Shown here piece after piece: positions 17,315 to 25,431 of a DNA stretch of 64,000 nt; position 1 is the first letter of the stretch, and the number at the start of each line of letters is the position of its first letter. Location: positions 1 to 64,000 of the forward strand of contig NZ_AP024656.1 in the NCBI RefSeq assembly GCF_019977355.1. Direction: 5' to 3'. The DNA comes from Arthrobacter sp. NicSoilB8. GTDB taxonomy: Bacteria; Actinomycetota; Actinomycetes; Actinomycetales; Micrococcaceae. The position numbers were made by a program, and so were the translations under genes. The notes beneath the pieces are model-generated. The model was not told the DNA's origin, made no database searches, and saw only the letters and a list, made by a program, of their open reading frames with translations.

Positions 17315-17623
17315 TCAGCGCTTCCAGGCCCGGCGGACCATGGCGTCTACGGCCTCAGCGTCGTCAGAGGAGCTGAGGCCAGAGTTAAAAACGCCCCGGA
17401 ATAGGTCCCGGGTTGCCAAGAAGGACCTGAAGTACTGTCCGCGGCGGTCGATTCGTCGAGCCTGCACGCCAAGGAATTTAGCTGCTTCCCGTCGATTCAT
17501 TCCGGAGACGATGCAGATTTTCACTGCTTGGAAGATGACCCTGTAGGCAGCTTCGTCTTCTTTGTGGACCTTGGTGAGGACGCGTTTGACGGCCAGCTGG
17601 GCGTCTTGCGGCGTCGGATTCAT
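17315..17623 (-). CDS. Small HTH-like protein (102 aa)
   Basis: ATG at 17623. Residues 28-60 (FQAVKICIVSGMNRREAAKFLGVQARRIDRR) form a plausible helix-turn-helix with the turn at GMNRREAAKFLGV. The rest is charged and helical. Twelve bases separate its start from the end of the membrane-protein gene upstream, so it is probably the third gene of the 17.3-19.1 kb minus-strand operon. Function unknown; regulator suspected. Confidence 0.65.
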   Translation of the reverse strand: MNPTPQDAQLAVKRVLTKVHKEDEAAYRVIFQAVKICIVSGMNRREAAKFLGVQARRIDRRGQYFRSFLATRDLFRGVFNSGLSSSDDAEAVDAMVRRAWKR

Positions 17624-17635
17624 GAGGCAGCCTTT

Positions 17636-18400
17636 CTAGTCGATCAAGAGAGCCGAGCGAAGCTCGGTCTGCGCTCTGCGGTTCTTCCGGGCATAGGCGA
17701 AGAGTGCCAGGCCTATTACCACGAAGGCCGTGGAGATGTAGGAGACAATCATGAAGAGGTAGGTGACGTCGCCGGTCGCGCTCAACTCGACCGGATAGGT
17801 GAAGGCGCGCATCAGTGACAGCGTAAAGCCGGAAGCAATAAGCCCGGACGCGAGCCGGCCGACCCGTAGGGGATTCTTACGGGAGTCCTTGTAAGCAGGC
17901 CTGATGAGGGGGGCGACGATGTAGGCGACGTAGGCCAGCACGAGCCACGTATTCAGGCGCACGCTCGGTTGTGCAGCGTAATCCAGCAGCTGCGGGGACG
18001 GATTCGGGGCGTCGGTCGCCAGCAGGGTCCCAAGTAGGCCCGTGGCGATGATTCCCAGCGTAGTCGCCCCTGGCACCCCGACAGTCCACCGACGAGCGAA
18101 AGGTGAGCCGTAGGCAATGCTGAGGTGGCCGCCCAGGAATGCAACGGCGACGAGGGCAAAGTATTTAGATATCAGGTCCGTGCCATTGGTCAGCGGCATG
18201 AGCGACTCCATACCCATGTAAACCGGGGGCAGGAGCAGCAGATAGGCCAGGGTCAGGAAAATACCCGAAAGGGCGATGCTGCTGGCTCTTCCCTGCAGTG
18301 CGTGCTGGTGTCCCAGCACAGGGGTATTGATGCGCTTGAACGTCAGGCTGCCCAGGAGAATGAGCATCAGGCTTACCGGGACGACGGTGAGCGGGCTCAT
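17636..18400 (-). CDS. Integral membrane protein, about seven segments
   Basis: 254 residues with hydrophobic segments near 4-18, 42-62, 82-100, 108-130, 150-168, 184-202 and 215-238. The arrangement and the short charged tail (ARKNRRAQTELRSALL) resemble the MAB_1171c-type membrane proteins that accompany an HTH partner on actinobacterial mobile elements; this assignment is tentative. Its start overlaps the stop of the HTH gene by four bases (ATGA), so the two are translationally coupled. Confidence 0.8.
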   Translation of the reverse strand: MSPLTVVPVSLMLILLGSLTFKRINTPVLGHQHALQGRASSIALSGIFLTLAYLLLLPPVYMGMESLMPLTNGTDLISKYFALVAVAFLGGHLSIAYGSPFARRWTVGVPGATTLGIIATGLLGTLLATDAPNPSPQLLDYAAQPSVRLNTWLVLAYVAYIVAPLIRPAYKDSRKNPLRVGRLASGLIASGFTLSLMRAFTYPVELSATGDVTYLFMIVSYISTAFVVIGLALFAYARKNRRAQTELRSALLID

Positions 18401-19140
18401 CCCAGGAGTTCCGTCATTCTCTCCGCGTATTCGCGGGCTTCCTTCCGCTGCTTCACACGCCTCTGCAGGAGATGAATGCGCGCAGAAATGGCCTCGACCA
18501 AAACATCGTCAGAAACTTCAAGCAGCTCATCCTCGCGTGCCCGGATCTGCCACCCGCCCTCGGCCGGAGTGATCAATTCAGTCACCACAAGGCCGGTCGC
18601 GTACGAGGTTCCACCGGCCCGGGACGCCGCAATGGCCAGATAGGGATTGAGCTTGTTCTCGGTGAGCTGAGTAGCGATATAGGTGAGTGCCATGCCCGTT
18701 TCCTCGGACATTTTCTGGCGGATGTCTCCTGGGTCGATGGAGTCGATCCAGGCCCGGACAGAGCCGTCATGGGGAAAGGCAATGAGGTCGATTCCCTTGC
18801 GCATCTCACGGGGATAGTGCTTTCGAGAGGTGCGAAACTGCAGCTCAGCCATCAGGTCTGCGTGGTGGATCTGACTCAGGACCTCTGCGGCGGAGGGCTC
18901 TATGGGCCGGGATTTGATGACCTGGTACGGACTGAAGACGCTGAGGGCATCGATGACGTTCGTGTCGGTAGCCCGCGCAACGGCGATCACTGTGGACTCG
19001 GCAACATTTCCACGCCGGAGCTGATTGTTTAGAGTGCCCCGATTTATACCGGTCAACGCACTCAGCGCAGTCGGGGAAGGGCTGAGGGATCGCCCTTTCA
19101 ACCATTCCCGAAATTCGGCGGCTGAGACGGGCACGGACAC
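18397..19140 (-). CDS. HTH regulator paired with membrane protein
   Basis: 247 residues. The N-terminal 70 residues are XRE-like: AEFREWLKGR, then SALTGINRGTLNNQLRRGNVAESTVIAVARAT. The rest (ending RVKQRKEAREYAERMTELLG) is a charged helical domain of unknown role. It is transcribed away from the conjugation operon, with a 146-bp divergent promoter region that contains an inverted repeat. It probably represses itself and the transfer operon; that is inference from position. Confidence 0.82.
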   Translation of the reverse strand: MSVPVSAAEFREWLKGRSLSPSPTALSALTGINRGTLNNQLRRGNVAESTVIAVARATDTNVIDALSVFSPYQVIKSRPIEPSAAEVLSQIHHADLMAELQFRTSRKHYPREMRKGIDLIAFPHDGSVRAWIDSIDPGDIRQKMSEETGMALTYIATQLTENKLNPYLAIAASRAGGTSYATGLVVTELITPAEGGWQIRAREDELLEVSDDVLVEAISARIHLLQRRVKQRKEAREYAERMTELLG

Positions 19141-19206
19141 TCCTTAGACAAAAGGCACAGACAAGCACGGGCGATCAATACCTGCTACGTTTGAGCCAAT
19201 AATTAA

Positions 19207-19232
19207 ACAAGTCTTGATATTTCAAGATTTGT
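19207..19232. promoter_or_regulatory. Operator-like inverted repeat in divergent promoter
   Basis: ACAAGTCTTGA and TCAAGATTTGT form 11-bp arms with one mismatch and a 4-base spacer. The site lies between the HTH gene start (19140) and the first transfer gene (19287), in an AT-rich patch suited to promoters. Confidence 0.65.
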
Positions 19233-19286
19233 ATTAGTTCTGCGTAGCTTCTGGGATCGAGTTTAGCCGGGGCCAGCCTACGAGAC

Positions 19287-20411
19287 ATGACCGCAAGGCA
19301 ACACAGCACAGAAACGCAGGGGGAAGCCGTGAGCCCGTCCAGGATGCTCAGCACCGGTGCCGCCGTCGCAGCCCCCGTGCTGGTGCTCGGTCTGCTCTTC
19401 TCCCTGGTCCTGGTGCTGGCCCCCGCCAAACCTGCTGCGGCCGACTGCGGTCCGGCCATTTCGGTCGGTATCGATGGCAGCACCAAGGTTTATGGGTATA
19501 CCCAGGAGCAGTTGAAGAACGTCGCCGCCATCATGGGTGCCGGCAAAACCCTGCACCTGTCGGCCAGGGGTCAGATGGTCAGCGTCTTGGTGGCCTTGGG
19601 GGAGTCGGGCCTGCGGGTGCTGGATACCGGCGACGGTGCCGGGCCCGATTCCCGGGGGTTGTTCCAGCAGCGCGGCAACGGCGCGTGGGGCTCATACACA
19701 GACCGCATGAACCCCACCATCAGCGCGACGAACTTCATCAAGGCCCTGCAGGCCGTGCCCGGCTGGGAGCTGTTGGAGCCGACCCTTGCCGGTAACAAGG
19801 TCCAGCGCAACACCGACCCCTACCACTACCGGAAGTACTGGCCCGAGGCCGTCAAACTCGTCCTGGCGCTCTCGACCTCGAAGCTCTCCCTGCAAGGCAG
19901 GGACTGCGCGCTCCCGGGACAATCCGGGGCGGGGGATGACTACCCGTGGAAAAACTCCCCGACCTGGTTGCAGGCCGGAGCGAACACCGCCAGCACCTCA
20001 CCGCTGGGCATGTACTACCGCGAGTGCGTGGACTTCGCCCTGTGGCGGGTGAACCAGCAGATGGGCTCAACGGGAGCTCCGTTCAAGGTCCTCAACGGCA
20101 CCTTCCGCCCGGACGGGCAGCAGCTGGGTTCCGCGGTGACGTGGAAGGCCGGCTGGGATGCCAAGGGCTGGCCCACCGGCAGCACCCCCCGGGTCGGTGC
20201 CGTTGTCTGGTACGCCCCCGGCGCCGGGGGAGCGGACTCGACCTTCGGCCACGTCGCCGTGGTGAAGGCCGTCAACGCTGACGGGACCTATCTGGAGGAG
20301 GGCTACAACGGCAACCCGGCCCCGGCGGACCACAGCTACTACGCCCGGACGGTGGCCAACACTGTCCCCTCCGCTTTCCTGTACCTGCCCACCCAAGAGG
20401 AGAAGAAGTGA
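19287..20411 (+). CDS. T4SS-associated cell-wall hydrolase with CHAP domain
   Basis: 374 residues. A signal-anchor segment spans about 24-50 (AAVAAPVLVLGLLFSLVLVLAP), so the bulk is outside the membrane. Residues about 65-195 look like a lytic-transglycosylase-like domain (LVALGESGLRVLDTGDGAGPDSRGLFQQR). Residues about 235-365 are a CHAP amidase with catalytic Cys near 247 (YYRECVDFALW) and His near 322 (FGHVAVVKAV). Two wall-cutting domains in one protein is the VirB1-like arrangement of Gram-positive conjugation systems. First gene of the transfer operon; its stop overlaps the next start (GTGA). Confidence 0.92.
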   Translation: MTARQHSTETQGEAVSPSRMLSTGAAVAAPVLVLGLLFSLVLVLAPAKPAAADCGPAISVGIDGSTKVYGYTQEQLKNVAAIMGAGKTLHLSARGQMVSVLVALGESGLRVLDTGDGAGPDSRGLFQQRGNGAWGSYTDRMNPTISATNFIKALQAVPGWELLEPTLAGNKVQRNTDPYHYRKYWPEAVKLVLALSTSKLSLQGRDCALPGQSGAGDDYPWKNSPTWLQAGANTASTSPLGMYYRECVDFALWRVNQQMGSTGAPFKVLNGTFRPDGQQLGSAVTWKAGWDAKGWPTGSTPRVGAVVWYAPGAGGADSTFGHVAVVKAVNADGTYLEEGYNGNPAPADHSYYARTVANTVPSAFLYLPTQEEKK

Positions 20412-20923
20412 AGAAGCCCTTGACCCTGCTCGCCGTGGCGCTGCTCTGCGTGTCCTGCGCACCGGTGGCGAACACGACGCCGGCACCGGCGGCATCAATT
20501 AGCAAGCCCACAGGGTCCGCGCCGGTCTCATTGAGCGCCAACAGCGGACCCCAGGCACCGGGCGGCACTATCCCCGCCACCATCGGCATTACTTGGGATC
20601 AGGCCAGCAAGGACGAGGCCATGGACGTCGCAGAGAACGCTATGACGGACTTCGCCCGCCCCGCCATGGGGGATATGCAGTGGGCCAATGACCTCGCCCG
20701 GTGGCTGACCCCGCAGGCCACCGCTGACTACTCGGCCGTGGACCCGGCCAACATCCCGGCCAGCCGCGTCACCGGCCCCGCCGCCCTCGCAGTCGATGAA
20801 GCCAACGGCTTCGGCGTCATGGCAGCGGTCCCCACCAACGCGGGAATCTACACCGTGCAACTGCTCCGCACCGGCAAGGACGCCCTGTGGAAGGTCAACC
20901 GGTTCACCCCGCCCTCGTCCTAA
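20408..20923 (+). CDS. Putative lipoprotein of the conjugation operon
   Basis: 171 residues, GTG start overlapping the previous stop. The N terminus is a classical lipoprotein signal (MKKPLTLLAVALLCVSC) with lipobox VSC, so Cys17 is the acylated residue. A Thr/Pro/Ser linker leads to a domain of about 110 residues (EAMDVAENAMTDFARP, ending TGKDALWKVNRFTPP) like the small NTF2/TcpC-type folds of transfer proteins. Probably sits on the outer face of the membrane in the secretion channel. Confidence 0.8.
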   Translation: MKKPLTLLAVALLCVSCAPVANTTPAPAASISKPTGSAPVSLSANSGPQAPGGTIPATIGITWDQASKDEAMDVAENAMTDFARPAMGDMQWANDLARWLTPQATADYSAVDPANIPASRVTGPAALAVDEANGFGVMAAVPTNAGIYTVQLLRTGKDALWKVNRFTPPSS

Positions 20924-20964
20924 CCGCCGCACCCTCCATCCCCACACACGTAAGGAAGAAGCTC

Positions 20965-22395
20965 ATGGGTACTACACCAACCGAAGTCATGGCCTTTCCC
21001 AACATAAGGGCCATCGTCCGGGACAACGGCACCGCCGAGGTCGTCGTCGCGGGCAACTCCCGCATCGTCCCTGCCGGGGACTCCGTTCAGGAACTCCGCA
21101 ACAGCGCCCTGGCCCTCATCGTGGGCGAGGCACAGACCCTCCAGCGCCCCGTCAGGGCTCGGATCGAAGATCCTGAGGGCCACGGTGAACTCATCGTCCA
21201 CCCGGACAACAGGATCGAATCCGTGTCCTATGACCCCCGGCAGACCCGCCGCCGGGCAGAAGCCCCGGAAACCACACCGAAGGCAGCCGGGCCGGCTATC
21301 ATCGAGACCGTCCCCGCACCGGAGCCCGTGGCCGCTCCTGCCACTGCATCACCGGTGGACGCCCAGCCGTGGCCACCGGCCCCCGCGACGGTCGCCCCGG
21401 AACCGCTGTCAGCTGCCGTTGTTGAGGAAGCCGCACCGACGCGGCGCAGCCTGAAGGAAACTTCGTTTCTGGTCAGCGCCCCGGTGCTGGAACCGGCCAC
21501 GCAGGGCTGGCGGGGAACGCTCACGCGCCTGGGACTGCGGATGGATCCCTCGGAGGAAGAATTCGCGGAACGGGAGGATATCCGCACGGTGAGCCAGCAC
21601 TGGCCAGGCCCGCGGACGATTGCCGTGGTCAACCGCAAGGGCGGGGCGAACAAGACCCCCACCGTGGTGATGCTCTCGGCAATCCTCGCCCGCTACAGCG
21701 GCGCCGCCACGGTCGCGTGGGACAACAACGAGTCCCAGGGCACGCTCGGGTGGCGGACGGAAAAGGGCTCCCACGACCGCAGCGTCCTGGACCTGATCGA
21801 CGCCTCCACCGAACTGCTCTCCCCGTCCACAAACGCGGCCGAAATCGCCAAGTTCGTCCACCACCAGACCGCGGACAAGTTCGACGTCCTGCGCTCGGAC
21901 GAAAACGAGGAAGGCGACCACGAAGTCACCGCCGATGAAGTCGACATTGCCCACCAGGTTCTCACCCGCTATTACCGTCTTGTGGTGATGGATTCGGGCA
22001 ACACGGCCCGGGCCGCGAACTGGCGCCGGATGATCGATCACACCAACCAGCTCGTCGTCCCGGTCACCGCCATCGAAGACCGCGCAGAAGCCGCCAGACT
22101 GACGCTGCAGACGCTGGAATCCCGTGGGGGGCACGACGCGGAACTGGCCCGGGGCGCCGTCGTCATCGTCTCCGAGTCCACCGACGCCAAGCGCAGCATG
22201 AGCGGCGAGGCTCTGAAACGGGCGAAGGACGAGGCCCTGCGGATCGCTGACGGCTTCGCACCCTTCGTCCACGCCGTCGTCCGGATTCCTTACGACCCGG
22301 CCCTGGTCAATGGGCCCATCCGCTACGAAGCCCTCCAACCCGCCACCCAGCGGGCCTGGCTCGCGGCCGCGGCAGCCGTCGCCGCTGGCTTCTAA
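20965..22395 (+). CDS. ParA/MinD-like ATPase of the conjugation operon
   Basis: 476 residues from the ATG at 20965 (RBS AAGGAAG; the frame is open from 20887). Residues 1-80 are a small strand-rich domain, 80-190 a Pro/Ala/Thr linker. The P-loop domain begins near 215 (TIAVVNRKGGANKTPTVVML). Its Walker A reads KGGANKTP instead of the usual KGGVGKTT, keeping both lysines but losing the second glycine. The Walker-B-like VVMDSGN and the VPVTAIEDRAEAARLT stretch match ParA proteins found in actinobacterial integrative or plasmid transfer loci. It may position the secretion machine or DNA. Weak ATP turnover is possible. Confidence 0.85.
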   Translation: MGTTPTEVMAFPNIRAIVRDNGTAEVVVAGNSRIVPAGDSVQELRNSALALIVGEAQTLQRPVRARIEDPEGHGELIVHPDNRIESVSYDPRQTRRRAEAPETTPKAAGPAIIETVPAPEPVAAPATASPVDAQPWPPAPATVAPEPLSAAVVEEAAPTRRSLKETSFLVSAPVLEPATQGWRGTLTRLGLRMDPSEEEFAEREDIRTVSQHWPGPRTIAVVNRKGGANKTPTVVMLSAILARYSGAATVAWDNNESQGTLGWRTEKGSHDRSVLDLIDASTELLSPSTNAAEIAKFVHHQTADKFDVLRSDENEEGDHEVTADEVDIAHQVLTRYYRLVVMDSGNTARAANWRRMIDHTNQLVVPVTAIEDRAEAARLTLQTLESRGGHDAELARGAVVIVSESTDAKRSMSGEALKRAKDEALRIADGFAPFVHAVVRIPYDPALVNGPIRYEALQPATQRAWLAAAAAVAAGF

Positions 22396-22429
22396 GCCAC
22401 CCACCACCGGACTCTGAAAGGAGGCAACC

Positions 22430-23044
22430 ATGCAACAGTCCCTGAACCCCTGGATCACCCGCCCGGCTCCAGCCGACGACGCGGACACGGCATCCCCGGA
22501 AGCGCACGTGCCGCCGCCGGCAGCCATCAATGCGCCGCTCAGGGGAATGGTCGAACCGGACGCCGCAGACCGGCTTGGCCGCTGCACCGTCCCAGGCTCC
22601 GCAGCACTGTGGGTCACCGGGACCCACGGTGGATCCGGCGAAAGCCGCATCGCCGACCTGATCGAAGGGGCGCGGACCACGGCTCACTGCTGGCCTGTCC
22701 TCCAGGACGGCGGCAAACCGCGGGTGCTGCTGGTTTGCCGTGCAGACATGCGGGGCCTGACAGCGGCCCGGAGCGCTCTGACCCAGTGGGCATCAGGGGC
22801 GGCACCCGATCTTGATCTGCTCGGCCTCGCCGTCCTGGCGGACGCCCCGGGCAAGACCCCCAAACCCTTGCGGGACTTCGCCACCATCGTCGGCGGGGGA
22901 GCGCCCCGGCTCTGGACGCTGACCTGGGTCGAAGCCTGGCGACACGGAGACTCCACGACCCTGCCGCCGGCCCGCGAGTACCAACGCTTCATCACTGACT
23001 TAGCCGCCCTGGCTGCCGACACCACACCAAGCATCACCAATTGA
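22430..23044 (+). CDS. DUF6668-like protein
   Basis: 204 residues, preceded by GAAAGGAGG, a perfect ribosome site. The core (ALWVTGTHGGSGESRIADLI) resembles a degenerate P-loop fold with GTHGGSGES where Walker A would be, followed by strands (PRVLLVCRADMRGLTAAR, then LDLLGLAVLADAPGKTPKPL). Such proteins accompany the ParA-like ATPase in actinobacterial transfer operons. Lack of the P-loop lysine suggests no ATP hydrolysis. Possibly a structural partner of the ATPase. Confidence 0.75.
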   Translation: MQQSLNPWITRPAPADDADTASPEAHVPPPAAINAPLRGMVEPDAADRLGRCTVPGSAALWVTGTHGGSGESRIADLIEGARTTAHCWPVLQDGGKPRVLLVCRADMRGLTAARSALTQWASGAAPDLDLLGLAVLADAPGKTPKPLRDFATIVGGGAPRLWTLTWVEAWRHGDSTTLPPAREYQRFITDLAALAADTTPSITN

Positions 23045-23055
23045 AAGGTCTCACC

Positions 23056-23325
23056 ATGAACCCCTTCGCTGTACTTGACGGAAGCGTCATCCCCAACCCC
23101 ACCCCGGTCGTCCCGGAACAGGCCAAAGGCCTACTGACTGTCCTGAACTGGGCCTCCGGCATCGGGCTGGTCCTCGGCGTCCTGGGCGTCATCATCGTCG
23201 GCATCGGCATGGTCATCCAGCTCCGCCGCGGCGAAGGCGGCGAGTCCATCGGCAAGCTCGGCTGGGTCCTGGCCGGCTGCATCATCATCACCGGCGCCTC
23301 CGGCATCGTCCGCGCCTTCGTCTAA
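23056..23325 (+). CDS. Small two-span membrane protein, VirB2/pilin-like
   Basis: 89 residues from the ATG at 23056, with GAAAGG eight bases before it; a TTG at 23041 would add only five residues. Two hydrophobic segments (about 32-52, IGLVLGVLGVIIVGIGMVI; and 66-86, LGWVLAGCIIITGASGIV) are joined by a short charged loop (QLRRGEGGESIGK). Size and topology fit VirB2-type subunits of Gram-positive T4SSs. The position before the VirB8-like and VirB6-like genes supports this. Confidence 0.8.
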   Translation: MNPFAVLDGSVIPNPTPVVPEQAKGLLTVLNWASGIGLVLGVLGVIIVGIGMVIQLRRGEGGESIGKLGWVLAGCIIITGASGIVRAFV

Positions 23326-23351
23326 ACCCGCAACTACCGGAGAGGTTCATC

Positions 23352-24101
23352 ATGAGCGAATCCACCCAAAGCAGTACCGAACGCAGCCCGTTCACCAAGC
23401 CCGGATTCATCATCTCGGCCGCCCTGGTCATCGCGCTGATCGCCGCCGTCGTCGTGATCTCCTTCCTCCCCAAGGCAGACAGCACCGCCCAACAGCCGCC
23501 CGCCTCATCGCCTGCCGGCGCCTCGCCGCCGACAAAGTCAGCCGACGCGACCGAAGGAAGCGTTTGCGGGCTGCCCTCAAGCACGGAGACGGCTCTTGGC
23601 GCAGCGCCGAAGTCCAAGTGGGAACTCGTCGGCAAAATGGCGGCACCCACTGACCCCAAGACCTTCGGCCCAGGCGTGACAGACGGGGACGGGTTCCGGT
23701 CATGCTTCGCCCAGAGCCCCACGGGAGCCCTCTACGCAGCCGCCAACATGATCGCGCTTGGCTCTTCCGGGACACAGGATGAACTCAAGCTCGCCGACAA
23801 ACTTCTGGTGGCGGGCCCAGGACGTGACGCGGCTATTAAGGCTGCCAAGACGCGGACTTCGACTGCGGGAAGCGGTGAGACCGCTCAGATCAGCGGCTTC
23901 CTGCTTAAGTCCTACAGCCCGGCCGAGGCAGACGTCGATCTGGCTATCAAACTCCCGAACGGCGCGCTGGCGCATTCAGTCCTTTCGCTTCGCTGGGTAG
24001 CCGGAGACTGGAAAGTGAAGTCCTCTGATGATGGCCAAGTATTCAATGGTGTCGCCCAGCTCGGTGATCTGAGCGGTTTCATCCTCTGGTCAGGCGTCTG
24101 A
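23352..24101 (+). CDS. Membrane-anchored T4SS protein, VirB8/TcpC-like
   Basis: 249 residues. One N-terminal transmembrane anchor (about 17-40, GFIISAALVIALIAAVVVISF), then a Pro/Ala/Ser linker and an external domain (70-249) with Cys residues in SVCGLPSS and RSCFAQ that may pair. The C-terminal domain (LRWVAGDWKVKSSDDGQVF) has the strand pattern of NTF2-like VirB8 domains. RBS GGAGAGG is upstream. Predicted to form part of the channel scaffold outside the membrane. Confidence 0.78.
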   Translation: MSESTQSSTERSPFTKPGFIISAALVIALIAAVVVISFLPKADSTAQQPPASSPAGASPPTKSADATEGSVCGLPSSTETALGAAPKSKWELVGKMAAPTDPKTFGPGVTDGDGFRSCFAQSPTGALYAAANMIALGSSGTQDELKLADKLLVAGPGRDAAIKAAKTRTSTAGSGETAQISGFLLKSYSPAEADVDLAIKLPNGALAHSVLSLRWVAGDWKVKSSDDGQVFNGVAQLGDLSGFILWSGV

Positions 24102-24102
24102 C

Positions 24103-25431
24103 ATGGCTGAGTGCAGTCTGGGGGACATGACATGCGTGGCGGGCAACATCGCCTCCGGTGCGGTCAACGACGCCATAACGAACCTGGCGAAGTCGATCAT
24201 GGAGGGCATGAGCCAGATGGTGACCACGCTCTCCACCTTCTGGGTGTCCATGCCCACGGCCAACCTCGCATCCCAGGACGGGCTCACCCCCAGTCCTGTG
24301 GTCGGGTTCGTCAATTCGGAACTGGGCTACTGGACGCTGGCGCTGGCGGTTTTGTCGGTCATCCTCGGCGGCACCCGGATGATCTGGGAGCAGCGCGGGG
24401 CACCGTTGAAGGACCTGCTCCGGTCCCTGCTGACCCTCACCCTGGTATCCGGGCTCGGGCTTGCGGTGATTTCCATTCTGGTGATCGCCGCCGATGCGTT
24501 CTCGGCCTCGATTATCGACCGGGCAACTGACGGCAAGGGCTTCGCCCGCGCGATGGCCATCCTGGTGATGACAAACCAGACCGGCGTCGGGGTCTTCATC
24601 CTGATTATCCTGGGCCTGATGGGTTTGCTTGCCGCCCTCGTCCAGATCGTCCTCATGATCGTCCGCGGCGGCATGCTCGTAATCCTGGCCGGCATCCTCC
24701 CGACCACGGCGGCGTTCACCAACACCGAGATGGGACGCCAGTGGTTCCAGAAAGCCATCGGCTGGACCATCGCGTTCATTCTCTACAAGCCCGCCGCGGC
24801 CGTCGTCTACGCCGTGGCCTTCAAGCTCATGGGATCCTCGCGCGGCGGGAACATCCTGCTGGGATCCATTACCGGCTTCGCCCTCATGATTGTCGCGCTG
24901 CTGGCACTGCCGGCATTGATGCGCTTCGTCACTCCGATGGTCGGAGCTGTCGCTTCCGGTTCCGGCGGGGGAGCCGGAGCGGCGGTGGGGGCCATGGCCA
25001 CCGGTGCCGTCTCCATGGGCCGTTCCGGCAGTGGACGCGGCAACGCATCCCCCACACCGGGAAGCCAGCCCGGCCAGACGAGCGCCAGCGCACAGGGCAG
25101 CAAGGGCGCAGGCGGCAATAACGGCGGCAACGGCAAACCCACCCCTGGCTCAACGGGCCCCGGAGGGGCGCCCGGCAAGGGCACCACCGGAAGCGCCGCA
25201 GCCGCCGGGGCAGGCACCTCAGGCCCGGTTGCAGGAGCCGGCGCTGCCGCTGGCGCGGTTACCGCCGGTGCAGGGGCCGCATCGGGAGCGGCCAAAGCCG
25301 CCGGCCCGGCCGGACTCGCCGTCGCCGCAGGAGCACACGTAGCGTCCAAGGCCGCGTCGGCCGCACAACAGACCGCGCAGGATTCAACCGGCCAATCAGA
25401 ACCAACGGAGGGCCCCAGTGGCAGCAATTAA
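24103..25431 (+). CDS. TrbL/VirB6-like channel protein
   Basis: 442 residues. An N-terminal loop with Cys4 and Cys11 (ECSLGDMTCVAG) is followed by about seven transmembrane segments between residues 75 and 285, including LALAVLSVILGGTRMIW and the long LIILGLMGLLAALVQIVLMIV. Residues 290-442 are Gly/Ala/Ser-rich low complexity and probably cytoplasmic or disordered. This is the polytopic channel component of conjugative secretion systems. A decayed second copy of its middle lies at 31441-31743. It overlaps the next gene by 14 bases. Confidence 0.88.
   Translation: MAECSLGDMTCVAGNIASGAVNDAITNLAKSIMEGMSQMVTTLSTFWVSMPTANLASQDGLTPSPVVGFVNSELGYWTLALAVLSVILGGTRMIWEQRGAPLKDLLRSLLTLTLVSGLGLAVISILVIAADAFSASIIDRATDGKGFARAMAILVMTNQTGVGVFILIILGLMGLLAALVQIVLMIVRGGMLVILAGILPTTAAFTNTEMGRQWFQKAIGWTIAFILYKPAAAVVYAVAFKLMGSSRGGNILLGSITGFALMIVALLALPALMRFVTPMVGAVASGSGGGAGAAVGAMATGAVSMGRSGSGRGNASPTPGSQPGQTSASAQGSKGAGGNNGGNGKPTPGSTGPGGAPGKGTTGSAAAAGAGTSGPVAGAGAAAGAVTAGAGAASGAAKAAGPAGLAVAAGAHVASKAASAAQQTAQDSTGQSEPTEGPSGSN

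Noticed and set aside
21409..22680. 423-codon minus-strand frame
   Set aside because: Shadow of the ParA-like and DUF6668-like genes; low-complexity Gly/Arg/Val product.
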